The notes below the pieces were generated by a model. The model searched no databases, was not told where the DNA came from, and worked only from the letters and a program-made list of their open reading frames with translations. A stretch of 58,949 nt of DNA from an uncultured Lachnospiraceae bacterium. Its GTDB lineage: Bacteria; Bacillota; Clostridia; Lachnospirales; Lachnospiraceae. Shown here one piece after another: positions 26,544 to 34,791 of the stretch. Within the stretch, counting starts at the first letter, position 1. Each line of letters starts with the position of its first letter. The translations under genes and the position numbers were made by a program. The stretch is taken from assembly GCA_910588535.1 (NCBI GenBank), contig CAJUOO010000010.1:1-58949 (forward strand). The letters are read 5' to 3'.

Positions 26544-28655
26544 TTATCTCCAAAAAGCTATTCTGTGTGCCATTGTATAAAATGCAACTGGATTTCCTAT
26601 TACCAGAGTACTGGTGCCTCCCGCATACATGCGAAGTACATGAAACACAATTCCCTCCAGACATGACACCATCAAAAAACATCGATACAGATGCATAGGA
26701 AACTTTTCATCGCAAGTCAGACAATATTCATATAATGAAAACAACAACGGGCACACCGCCAGATAAAGCATCCATGTAAAATCACTATAATAGCGTGGCA
26801 GAATCCCCGCCATCTGCGTGTCTGCCACTATCACAACCACCGAGAAGACAAAAGAAAACACGCTTATTCTACGGCTGCAGGCATCCTTATTATATCTCTT
26901 AAGCCACGGCAGTAAAAATAACGGCCAAAGTATTAGATTCGCAGCAAATACTCCGCCGTAAGTATTCTCCCATATCGTCTTTCCAAGATAAGTACTAGAA
27001 AAACTGCTTCGTACAAGAAATGGAAATACTGCTTCCACATTCACTGGCTGAAATAGGTACGTAAATACTCCAAGCCCAATTCTTCCAAGCTCCATTCCCC
27101 TAGCTGTCATATCATTTGTCGTCAGATTATAATTTGCTCCAAAATCAACAGGTGAACCAAAACGTGCATAATTATAATACATCAGCCCCACAGCTACAAC
27201 AAGGTAGGGAAGTACAAAGCAAGATCCCTGCTTCCACCTAAGAAGCCTTCTCTCTTTTATCTCATCCCAAAACAAAAAAATAGACAGAAAAGACATAATC
27301 ACCATCTGAGGACGGCAGCCCGCCACCAAAGCCATACATAAGGAACCTAAAAACAATCTTCCTGCAGATAATTTTCCCTCCTCTTTCCTTCTGCGCTTTG
27401 CAGACAACCAGAAAAAAAGCCCAAACAAAGAGAACATCATCCCACAGACAATTGGCACTGAATAAAAATCCGCATGTAACAATATAGTAAGTATCCCACA
27501 TCCCATACTAAACATGGCTGCCAGAAATAGATACAGCACAAATGGTGTTCTTCTGTACCAGAGACGAACAATCTCCCGAAGCAGCAGATAGACAGCTATC
27601 ACCTCCATTGCCGCACAAAGAAAGATAACGGTGATATGTGGGAGGATGCCCCCCTGAAACTCCCCATTCTCATCTACATTTCCCGCAAGCTCATAGTAAG
27701 GGTAATAAAACAACAGCTCTGGCACTACCCCAAAGTAAACATAATAGCGGCCATTAAAGTATGCATAATCCCAGCCCACACTCTCCTCAAGCTCCGACGC
27801 CATCTTGTTCCTCAAGTCTGTATCATAAGGATTATCTATCTTTTTTAGAAATTCTGGTGGTTCCTTCTTCAGATATAGTTGTCCTTCATGAAATGCCTCT
27901 GCAAGCTCATAATACTGATTATGGTGTGCCCATCTGGGATAGACGAAATAGGGGTTTAGCAAAATCACTCTGGCAAATAAAAGAATCTCCGCCAAAATAC
28001 AAACCCATATCACCAACTCATGTACTATTGTATCCCTGCACATAACATGATACGCCCGCGAGCTTGGACGAAGCAGATACAAAAGTGACATAATCGCACC
28101 CAAAGCTGCCACCCTTATAATAGAAAAATCAAATGGAATCCGCGGATTAACCACGATCTCATAGATGGTAAGAATCTCCCCCGCGCTCGCGGCAAGATCA
28201 TATCTCACCCACTCACTCAAACCACTTAAATGTGTTATCATATAAGTAGTTTGAGGAACTTCATGTACAATATCTCTCTTGCCAAGTGTAAAGCCTAGAG
28301 AATTTGCTTTATCCTGTGCTTCAATGCTCACATACAGTTTTTTATTCTCATAGCCTTTTATAATATCTTTCTCCCTCTCTGGACTTTTCTGTGCAATCTT
28401 TCTCTCAGTGCTATAGCCTATATCCAGCCGAAGTGACTGCACCTCGCGCATAAGATCTGGAAGAGTAATGGTGTACTCTCCTTTCTCCAAAATCAAAAAA
28501 CGCCCATCCCCCAAAGGCATCAGGCCACTTCCAACTTCATAATGTGGAATATACTCCTCATTATGAAATGTCAAATAAAACTTATAATTAAACAGGGAAA
28601 GCTCAAGAACTAGAGCAAGCAAGAAAAACATACCATATTTATACTTTCGCATCAT
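26544..28655 (-). CDS. Large polytopic membrane protein, GT-C-like, function unknown
   Basis: This 703-residue protein has one N-terminal transmembrane helix, an extracytoplasmic domain of about 150 residues, and then roughly ten hydrophobic helices. This shape resembles GT-C glycosyltransferases and related membrane enzymes that use lipid-linked sugars, but no family signature was recognised with certainty. The ATG pair at 28655 and 28652 follows AAGGAGG by 5-8 bases; the longer frame from 28727 lacks such a site. It is separated from the sugar operon by about 190 bases and is not clearly cotranscribed. Function is not assigned. Confidence 0.7.
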   Translation of the reverse strand: MMRKYKYGMFFLLALVLELSLFNYKFYLTFHNEEYIPHYEVGSGLMPLGDGRFLILEKGEYTITLPDLMREVQSLRLDIGYSTERKIAQKSPEREKDIIKGYENKKLYVSIEAQDKANSLGFTLGKRDIVHEVPQTTYMITHLSGLSEWVRYDLAASAGEILTIYEIVVNPRIPFDFSIIRVAALGAIMSLLYLLRPSSRAYHVMCRDTIVHELVIWVCILAEILLFARVILLNPYFVYPRWAHHNQYYELAEAFHEGQLYLKKEPPEFLKKIDNPYDTDLRNKMASELEESVGWDYAYFNGRYYVYFGVVPELLFYYPYYELAGNVDENGEFQGGILPHITVIFLCAAMEVIAVYLLLREIVRLWYRRTPFVLYLFLAAMFSMGCGILTILLHADFYSVPIVCGMMFSLFGLFFWLSAKRRRKEEGKLSAGRLFLGSLCMALVAGCRPQMVIMSFLSIFLFWDEIKERRLLRWKQGSCFVLPYLVVAVGLMYYNYARFGSPVDFGANYNLTTNDMTARGMELGRIGLGVFTYLFQPVNVEAVFPFLVRSSFSSTYLGKTIWENTYGGVFAANLILWPLFLLPWLKRYNKDACSRRISVFSFVFSVVVIVADTQMAGILPRYYSDFTWMLYLAVCPLLFSLYEYCLTCDEKFPMHLYRCFLMVSCLEGIVFHVLRMYAGGTSTLVIGNPVAFYTMAHRIAFWR

Positions 28656-28774
28656 AGATATCCTCCTTGGGTTACAGTATATCAAAAAATACTTATGTAG
28701 GCTAGGATATACTTTCCTTATAAGCATAACTTCTTGTAGGATGCATTTTCTTTCATCATTTTCGGAAAAGGTCC

Positions 28775-28914
28775 GTATAGCCCGTCCGCTGTTTCCTCCG
28801 TCACCCCGCTCCCGCTTAGTGAAAAACGTAACGGATACTAAGCTCGTAAAAAACCTCGCTAAGTACCGACGTTTTTCAATAGGTTCCTTGAGGAAAACAG
28901 CGGGCGGGCTATAC
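28775..28914 (+). repeat. Structured repeat family 1, complete copy A
   Basis: Outer arms 28775-28798 and 28890-28914 pair over 24 bp with one bulged A and one T-G wobble (28785 with 28904). Inside are the blocks CCTCCGTCACCCCGCTCCCG, CTTAGTGAAAAACG (28815-28828), AAGCTCG, ACCTCGCTAA, and CGTTTTTCAATAGGTTCCTT (28870-28889). TGAAAAACG pairs with CGTTTTTCA to form a second stem. The copy at 29352-29491 has the same blocks in the opposite orientation but a different outer stem. The wobble favours the plus-strand transcript. Confidence 0.75.
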
Positions 28915-28985
28915 TGTTTTACTAGATGTTTCAGATACGCTGTGATTCTGCATATATTTACAATTCCATGTCTATTTTTATTTTT

Positions 28986-29040
28986 GTGAGCAATGAGTCA
29001 AATGACTACCTGCAATCATATGGCGACTGCCGCAAGGGTC
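28986..29040 (+). repeat. Partial copy of structured repeat family 2
   Basis: GTGAGCAATGAGTCAA and TGGCGACTGCCGCAAGGG match the two blocks of the element at 18795-18919 (opposite strand). The hairpin between them is ATGA/TCAT here and GTCC/GGAC there, so both arms changed together. The copy seems to end after the second block. Bases 29041-29351 show no gene or further signal. Confidence 0.5.
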
Positions 29041-29351
29041 AAAAAACCTGCTTCAAACACTCTACATAATCCATATTTATATATTTACACAATTATAGTT
29101 ATCAAAAGTTACTTTGCTAATTTCATTTCGGCTATAATCAATGTAAGTAGAATTATGAGCAGAAAAGCTAACTTAATTTTGTGCAAAATTACCTGTCTTT
29201 TGACTTGTGGGTCAAATTAAGTGCAAGAAACAGTATTTTTCACTTTACTTGTATTTATAGATCATCAAATTCTCTAAAAAGAGACAATATAAACGATCTA
29301 TCAGTCTTGTACAAACAGAGTGACAGCGTGTTTTGCCTTGCCGATAAAATA

Positions 29352-29491
29352 GCCCGGCGAACTGCCTGTGGTCCTCAAGGAACCTATTGAAAAACGCCGG
29401 CGGTTAGCGAGGTAGTTTCGAGCTTACCGTCCGCTGCGTTTTTCACTAAGCGGGAGCGGGGTGACGGAGGACCACAGGCAGTTCACCGGGC
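29352..29491 (-). repeat. Structured repeat family 1, complete copy B
   Basis: Arms 29352-29376 and 29467-29491 pair over 25 bp with one non-Watson-Crick position (29358 with 29485) that is a G-U wobble only on the minus strand. Read on the minus strand, the internal blocks match copy A in the same order. The copy is inverted relative to A and 437 bases away. Its right part is identical to bases 1-33 of the window, so at least three copies exist. Confidence 0.75.
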
Positions 29492-29616
29492 GGATCTTTC
29501 ATGAAAATGATACAACAACTTTCAATCAGCAGATAAAATTTAAAATTTACAAAAAATAATACCTTTAAAGTATCCACTTAACAAGCATCATTTTATCCTA
29601 ATTTAGCAAAAAATAT

Positions 29617-29645
29617 TGAAAAACCCAGATATATTCTGTATACTG
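29617..29645 (+). promoter_or_regulatory. Promoter of the AraC-type regulator gene
   Basis: TTGAAA (29617-29622) and TATACT (29640-29645) are 17 bp apart and 43 bases before the start codon. Confidence 0.6.
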
Positions 29646-29688
29646 AGAACAAATAAGAATCTTCAACAAGAAAGGGGGGACAAGCCAC

Positions 29689-30450
29689 ATGAATACCAGT
29701 ATGCTTATGCCTCCTAGCCGTGGCAGCTCACAGCCCCTTTTATCACTTTACACAGAACATTATCATGAATCGCTCTATACACAGCCTCAGCCTCTCTTAT
29801 TTTATGAATTTTATGGTACAGAAGAACCCATCACCTTCATTCCGACAGGTTGTGTGGATCTTCTTATAGAGGAAATATCTGTAACTGGAAGTCTACTCGC
29901 ACCTGACATCGCATATCGAACCATATCTTGTATTCCCGAAAGCCGTTACTTTGGTGTTCGTTTTTCAACTGGAATACTGCCAAGCCGCCATTTTTCAACA
30001 GAATATTTTGCCTATGGCGTTTTAAGGTTCTCTTCCTTTCAGGATAGACTTTCATGGTTTCTTACAAACTATCAACCTGAAAAGCATGTTATGCCGCTAA
30101 GCGATCCTGTTCACTATATGCTTGAGCAAATCTGTCTTACCAACGGTACCATCTCCATCCATAAGCTTGCAAAAGCACTTAATTACTCCGAGCGTCACAT
30201 GTATAGATTATTTCTGGGACATATGGGACTAAACCCCAAGCATTATAGCAGAATTATCCGCTTTCAGTCCACTCTCACCCAAATGATGCAAATGCCTCGA
30301 AAAAATAACTCAGAATTTATCAGGTGCCTCGGATACTCTGATCAGGCACATTTTCAGAGAGAATTTAAAGAATTTACCGGAATGACTCCAAGACAATTTA
30401 TCAAACTATTTTTAGCCTCCTTAAATGATTCGGCTGAATCATCCTCTTAA
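29689..30450 (+). CDS. AraC-family transcriptional regulator
   Basis: This 253-residue soluble regulator has an N-terminal sensing region with FYGTEEPITFIPTGCVDLLI, as in AraC proteins with a DUF6597-like cupin half, and a C-terminal double helix-turn-helix from about residue 155. The second helix-turn-helix is visible as CLGYSDQAHFQREFKEFTGM. The ATG follows AAAGGGGGG. A GyrI-like protein is encoded 140 bases downstream on the same strand, and GyrI-like domains are often linked to AraC regulators as ligand-binding units, so the two may act together. Effector and targets are unknown. Confidence 0.85.
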   Translation: MNTSMLMPPSRGSSQPLLSLYTEHYHESLYTQPQPLLFYEFYGTEEPITFIPTGCVDLLIEEISVTGSLLAPDIAYRTISCIPESRYFGVRFSTGILPSRHFSTEYFAYGVLRFSSFQDRLSWFLTNYQPEKHVMPLSDPVHYMLEQICLTNGTISIHKLAKALNYSERHMYRLFLGHMGLNPKHYSRIIRFQSTLTQMMQMPRKNNSEFIRCLGYSDQAHFQREFKEFTGMTPRQFIKLFLASLNDSAESSS

Positions 30451-30590
30451 GTGCTAATGCTCTTTAACAAGCTCAGCGACAACGCATCTGTGACATTGTA
30501 CTTCAACATAAAGACATGGCAAAAGTCACCGTTTTATGATAAAATATCATTCAGAAAACCAATATAATAACTAGAATGGAAGGATTCTCA

Positions 30591-31226
30591 ATGGCATTTG
30601 ATTACAAAAAAGAATACAAAGAATTTTATTCACCACCCAAAAAACCAAGTATTGTAGATATACCATCCATAAACTATATTGCCGTTCGTGGCAAAGGCGA
30701 TCCCAATGATGAAAATGGTGAATATAAAAAGGCCATAAATATGCTCTATGGTATCTCGTTTACAATAAAGATGAGTTACAAGGGTGAACATAAGATTGAC
30801 GGATATTTTGAATATGTAGTGCCGCCCCTTGAAGGATTCTGGTGGCAGGATGGCATAAAAGGGATCGACTACGCCCACAAAGAGAACTTTCATTTTATAT
30901 CTCTTATTCGCCTGCCTGACTTCGTCACAAAGACTGATTTTGACTGGGCGATTGCCGAGGCAACCCAAAAGAAAAAAACTGATTTTTCCAAAGTCGAGCT
31001 CCTGTCCTACAAGGAAGGCTTATGTGTACAATGTATGCACATTGGCTCCTACGATGATGAACCGACAACCATTACAACTATGCACCAATATGCCAAACAG
31101 AATGGATATGAGCTAGATATCGCTGATACCCGCTATCATCACGAGATATATCTTTCTGATCCAAGAAAGTGTGACATAAGCAGACTAAAAACGGTTGTAC
31201 GACACCCAATTAAACCAAAACAATAG
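30591..31226 (+). CDS. GyrI-like small-molecule-binding domain protein
   Basis: This 211-residue protein matches the GyrI-like (SBMC) fold family found in effector domains and stand-alone binding or hydrolysing proteins. Typical segments are IPSINYIAVRGKGDPND near the start, LEGFWWQDG in the middle and GYELDIADTRYHHEIYLSDP at the end, where a conserved glutamate and tyrosine line the pocket. The start at 30591 has GGAAGGA upstream; an earlier ATG at 30576 would contain that site. It has no DNA-binding domain. Possible roles are drug sequestration or hydrolysis; the ligand is unknown. Confidence 0.8.
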   Translation: MAFDYKKEYKEFYSPPKKPSIVDIPSINYIAVRGKGDPNDENGEYKKAINMLYGISFTIKMSYKGEHKIDGYFEYVVPPLEGFWWQDGIKGIDYAHKENFHFISLIRLPDFVTKTDFDWAIAEATQKKKTDFSKVELLSYKEGLCVQCMHIGSYDDEPTTITTMHQYAKQNGYELDIADTRYHHEIYLSDPRKCDISRLKTVVRHPIKPKQ

Positions 31227-31349
31227 GAAACTATTCTTCAGATTCTCTACTGTGTCCATCTTAATATTACCAGAATCGAGGAGGAAATGTTATCTCTCCC
31301 ACTTGCCATGCGGGGTGCGTACAACTTTCTCCGCTTATTTACCTACATG

Positions 31350-31392
31350 CTCCTGCAAAAAACAAAACAACAGAGAGCCCCCAGCTCTCTGT
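31350..31392 (-). terminator. Terminator of the cardiolipin synthase gene
   Basis: ACAGAGAGC and GCTCTCTGT form a 9-bp stem with a 5-base loop, 28 bases after the stop. On the minus strand it is followed by a T-rich tail. Confidence 0.8.
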
Positions 31393-31419
31393 AAATATCT
31401 CTTCAGTAAAAATACTTAA

Positions 31420-32904
31420 TTATAAAATAGGAGAGAGCAATCTGGATACCTGTTCCTTTAAACGTATGATCAAATTCCTCTGGCTATAGTCATATGGCGT
31501 GATTTCTGTAGATTTTCCCAGATCTTTAAGAAAGATATCCTCAAGCTTCCTTGTCACCTCCGAGCTGTAGATCACAGCATTCACTTCAAAATTAAGATAA
31601 AAGCTCCTCATATCCATATTTGCCGTGCCAAAGCTCGCCGCCAGCCCATCCACCATAATACCCTTCGCGTGAAGAAATCCATTGTCATACGTATAGCATC
31701 TAGCTCCTGCCTCCAGAAGCTCACCCACAAAGGAGTATGTGGCCCAATATACAAATGGATGATCTGGCTTACACGGAATCATTACCTTCACATCCACACC
31801 GGACATCGACGCAATGCGAAGAGCCGCCATCATCGCCTCATCTGGGATAAAATATGGTGTCTGAATATAGATATTCTTCTTAGCCTTGCTGATCAGTCTC
31901 ATATAATTATCTCTAATTTCCTGAAAGCGAGAATCTGGCCCACTGGAAATAATCTGCAGTCCAGTGGTTCCCTTTCCGACAACCTCTGGAAAATAACCCT
32001 TTTGAGAAAATAGATCCGCCTTTGCCGCATAATTCCAGTCCAATATAAACCGAATCTGAAGCTGTGCAACTGCCGATCCCTCGATCTTTAAATGCAGATC
32101 TCTCCAATACCCGAATTTTTTATCCAGCCCAATATATTCCTTCCCTATATTAAAACCACCCACAAATGCAGTCGTTCCATCTATCACCACAATCTTTCTG
32201 TGATTTCTGTAATTCATGCGCAGCTGCAGCCTTTTTAATAGAGCAGGAAAGAAGATCGCTGTCATAATTCCCTGTTTTTCCAAACTCTCCCAGTAGGAAG
32301 ATTTTACATCTCTTCCTCCCATCCCATCACAGAGTACTCTGACCTCCACCCCTTCCTTCGCCTTCTTAATAAGATGCTTTGCAATACGCTCAAATAGAAT
32401 ATCCTGTTTTATAATATAATACTGGATATGGATAAAATGCTCCGCGTGATCAATTGCGTCAATCAGCGCGTCAAATTTTTCATTTCCATCAGTGAAGATT
32501 GTCACCTCATTATCTTCCGAGTATGCCGCCTGCAAAGCTTCCAGATTGTATAAAACCAAATCGCGGTAATCCTCCAGAAGCTTGTCCGACAGATTAAATT
32601 CATTGCGAAATATAATCTCCTCCTGCTTCTGAATCTGCGAATTTAGGCTGTCCTCCATCTCCTTCATGCGGAACATTTTTCGTTTATGCAGATTTTGTCC
32701 CAGAAATAGATAAAGAATAAACCCCAGAACCGGGATAAAATAGAGCACCAAAAGCCATGTCCACACGGTCTTTGGATCTCTTCTCTGAAAAAATACAATC
32801 ACAATCGCAAGAATCGCATTGAGAACTAATAGATTGTCCATTGTCCATTTTGTCAATATAGTAAGGTAACGCCATATCACCTCAACTACTGTTATATCAG
32901 GCAT
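31420..32904 (-). CDS. cls: Cardiolipin synthase (phospholipase D family)
   Basis: This 494-residue membrane enzyme condenses two phosphatidylglycerols to cardiolipin. Two N-terminal transmembrane helices (about 18-36 and 45-65) are followed by two phospholipase D domains. The HKD motifs are HRKIVVIDGTTAFVGGFN near residue 230 and HAKGIMVDGLAASFGTANMD near residue 405, both intact. The ATG at 32904 has AAGGA 11 bases upstream; a GTG at 32913 is only 2 bases from that site and is less likely. It is monocistronic, with its own terminator. Confidence 0.93.
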   Translation of the reverse strand: MPDITVVEVIWRYLTILTKWTMDNLLVLNAILAIVIVFFQRRDPKTVWTWLLVLYFIPVLGFILYLFLGQNLHKRKMFRMKEMEDSLNSQIQKQEEIIFRNEFNLSDKLLEDYRDLVLYNLEALQAAYSEDNEVTIFTDGNEKFDALIDAIDHAEHFIHIQYYIIKQDILFERIAKHLIKKAKEGVEVRVLCDGMGGRDVKSSYWESLEKQGIMTAIFFPALLKRLQLRMNYRNHRKIVVIDGTTAFVGGFNIGKEYIGLDKKFGYWRDLHLKIEGSAVAQLQIRFILDWNYAAKADLFSQKGYFPEVVGKGTTGLQIISSGPDSRFQEIRDNYMRLISKAKKNIYIQTPYFIPDEAMMAALRIASMSGVDVKVMIPCKPDHPFVYWATYSFVGELLEAGARCYTYDNGFLHAKGIMVDGLAASFGTANMDMRSFYLNFEVNAVIYSSEVTRKLEDIFLKDLGKSTEITPYDYSQRNLIIRLKEQVSRLLSPIL

Positions 32905-33011
32905 AATAATCACTGTCCTTCACAAAATAAGCTTTTCATTTCAGTAAAATAATGATACAATATTATTGTCCAACTCGGACATATGACAAATATCACATCA
33001 GGAGGTCTCTT

Positions 33012-33500
33012 ATGAAAACCTTTTTAACTGTTGTTCTGGTGATTCTGGTTATCCTTGCGATCCTTCTCGCCGTCCTCGCCTATTTTGGCAGAAAAGCACA
33101 GAAAAAGCAGGCAGAGCAGAAAGCAACCATGGATGCTGTGGCTCAGACTATGTCGCTGTACATTATTGATAAGAAACGCATGAAGCTATCGGAGGCAAAT
33201 CTTCCGAAAGTCGTAACAGATTCTGTTCCAAAATATATGCGATGGATGAAAATGCCTGTAGCAAAAGTTAAGGTGGGCCCTCGCGTGATGACTCTGATAT
33301 GCGATGAACCCGTGTTCGCCCAGATTCTTCCAAAGCAGGAGATTAAAGCTGTCGTGAGCGGGATCTACATAACAAGCGCAAAGCGAATCCGCGGCCCCAT
33401 ACCAGAACCCAAGAAGAAAAAGGGCTTTTTCTCCCGCTTTAAGAAATCGAAAAAGGAAGATTCATCTAAAAAAGAAGAAACATCTAAGAAAAAAGGCTGA
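33012..33500 (+). CDS. Single-pass membrane protein of unknown function
   Basis: This 162-residue protein starts with one hydrophobic helix (about residues 3-25) followed by basic and glutamine-rich sequence. A conserved-looking middle domain (about 40-125) contains MSLYIIDKKRMKLSEANLP and GPRVMTLICDEPVF. The C-terminus is very lysine and serine rich. No family was recognised. The ATG at 33012 follows AGGAGG. The last 17 bases overlap the end of the convergent gene at 33484, and the terminator hairpin lies inside that overlap. Confidence 0.75.
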   Translation: MKTFLTVVLVILVILAILLAVLAYFGRKAQKKQAEQKATMDAVAQTMSLYIIDKKRMKLSEANLPKVVTDSVPKYMRWMKMPVAKVKVGPRVMTLICDEPVFAQILPKQEIKAVVSGIYITSAKRIRGPIPEPKKKKGFFSRFKKSKKEDSSKKEETSKKKG

Positions 33501-33930
33501 CATCCCCAGCCTTTTTTTCTTTCAGGCAGATGCTGATCTTACAGTCTGACACAAACTCATAATTGATGTCCAGAGAATAGTCAATATTGATATCGATGGA
33601 GTTCTCCTCCTCCTTCACATCCACCTTACTTGTGGCAAGCCCAATCAGAAGATTGCCAAATGGTGTGTCATAATATGTCATGTTCTTCTGCTTTTCTTCA
33701 AATACCATATGAACATTGGTGATTCCCTTTTTTGTAATATCCACCATATGCTCATTAAACTTTATCATATTGCGCGTCGATCCTGAAAAGCCCTCCATCG
33801 CCTCATCAAACATCACATAATGCCGACTGCCGCGCTTATAATAATCACCTACGGTAATCATCTCCACAGCCTCTTTATCCTCGTTGATAAACTGTAACCC
33901 AGATATTGATACCAGTACTTCTTTCTCCAT
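33484..33930 (-). CDS. DUF1934 domain protein (YwiB-like calycin fold)
   Basis: This 148-residue protein belongs to the DUF1934/YwiB family of small beta-barrel proteins, common in Firmicutes near cell-wall and tRNA-synthetase genes; its function is unknown. It contains EMITVGDYYKRGSRHYVMFDE near residue 25, seen across the family, and a tail of alternating hydrophobic strands. The ATG at 33930 has GGGGGA upstream. It lies 26 bases downstream of murI on the same strand, so ddl-murI-DUF1934 is probably one operon. The 3' end overlaps the convergent gene by 17 bases. Confidence 0.8.
   Translation of the reverse strand: MEKEVLVSISGLQFINEDKEAVEMITVGDYYKRGSRHYVMFDEAMEGFSGSTRNMIKFNEHMVDITKKGITNVHMVFEEKQKNMTYYDTPFGNLLIGLATSKVDVKEEENSIDINIDYSLDINYEFVSDCKISICLKEKKAGDVSLFS
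33488..33518. terminator. Bidirectional terminator inside overlapping gene ends
   Basis: GGCTG (33495-33499) pairs with CAGCC (33507-33511), extended by an A-run on the left and a T-run on the right that also pair. The structure has T-tracts on both strands and sits within the coding ends of both convergent genes. Confidence 0.75.
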
Positions 33931-33956
33931 GATAGCATCCCCCAAATATAAGTATT

Positions 33957-34781
33957 TTAATACTCTTCTATATCAATCTGTGATGTATTGCTGACAGAGC
34001 ATGGCAGAATAGACTCCGCGAATTGCTGGAATTTCTCTGTTGCATCACTTACATAGAAAGTGTGAAGTTCCTCCTGCGAATTATTTTCCTCTGTGCGGCA
34101 AAGCTTTTCCTCCGACAACAACGTCCTAAGTTCCAGCGCTGTCTCATAGGCAGGATTCACCAAAGTGACATCTGATCCCATCACCCTGCCTATCAGGGAG
34201 CGGATCAGCGGATAATGTGTACAGCCAAGAATCAATGTGTCAATCTTCTCTTTTTTTAATCCTTCTAAATATCTGGACGCGATCTCCTCCGTAATAGGGT
34301 CCTTGAGAAAAGTCCCCTCCTCCACCAGTGGCACAAATAGCGGACATGCCTTTCCAACCACACTGATCCCCGGTGAAAGCTCCTCTATCACATGCGTATA
34401 CACACCACTGTGGATCGTTGTCTCCGTGGCAATAATGCCAATTTTCTTATTTCTGGTCGCGGCCACTGCTGTTCTCGCCCCTGCATTGATCACACCGATC
34501 ACAGGAATATCTAGCTCTGTCTGTATCTCCTCAAGTGCCACTGCGCTCGCCGTGTTGCATGCAATCACTATCGCTTTCACCTTCTGTGTCATCAGAAAGC
34601 GTATAATCTGTCTCGAATACTTTACGATTGTATCTCTCGATTTACTTCCATAAGGTACTCTCGCTGTATCTCCAAAATATACAATCCGCTCACTTGGAAT
34701 TTGGCGCATAATCTCTCTTGCAACCGTCAATCCGCCCACTCCAGAATCAAACACTCCGATTGGCGCTTCTCTGTCTGCCAT
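33957..34781 (-). CDS. murI: Glutamate racemase
   Basis: This 274-residue enzyme makes D-glutamate for peptidoglycan. Both catalytic cysteines are visible, in VIACNTASA near residue 72 and LGCTHYPLI near residue 183, and the N-terminus GVFDSGVGGLTVAREI is typical. The ATG at 34781 has AGGAGGG 5 bases upstream; a GTG two codons earlier is too close to it. The ribosome binding site overlaps the stop region of ddl, so ddl and murI are cotranscribed and make two D-amino-acid steps of wall synthesis together. Confidence 0.95.
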   Translation of the reverse strand: MADREAPIGVFDSGVGGLTVAREIMRQIPSERIVYFGDTARVPYGSKSRDTIVKYSRQIIRFLMTQKVKAIVIACNTASAVALEEIQTELDIPVIGVINAGARTAVAATRNKKIGIIATETTIHSGVYTHVIEELSPGISVVGKACPLFVPLVEEGTFLKDPITEEIASRYLEGLKKEKIDTLILGCTHYPLIRSLIGRVMGSDVTLVNPAYETALELRTLLSEEKLCRTEENNSQEELHTFYVSDATEKFQQFAESILPCSVSNTSQIDIEEY

Positions 34782-34791
34782 GACCACCCTC

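Noticed and set aside
31287..31394. 35-residue ORF with AGGAGG close to its ATG
   Set aside because: Spacing is only 2-3 bases, the peptide has no recognisable motif and its end runs into the cls terminator hairpin.
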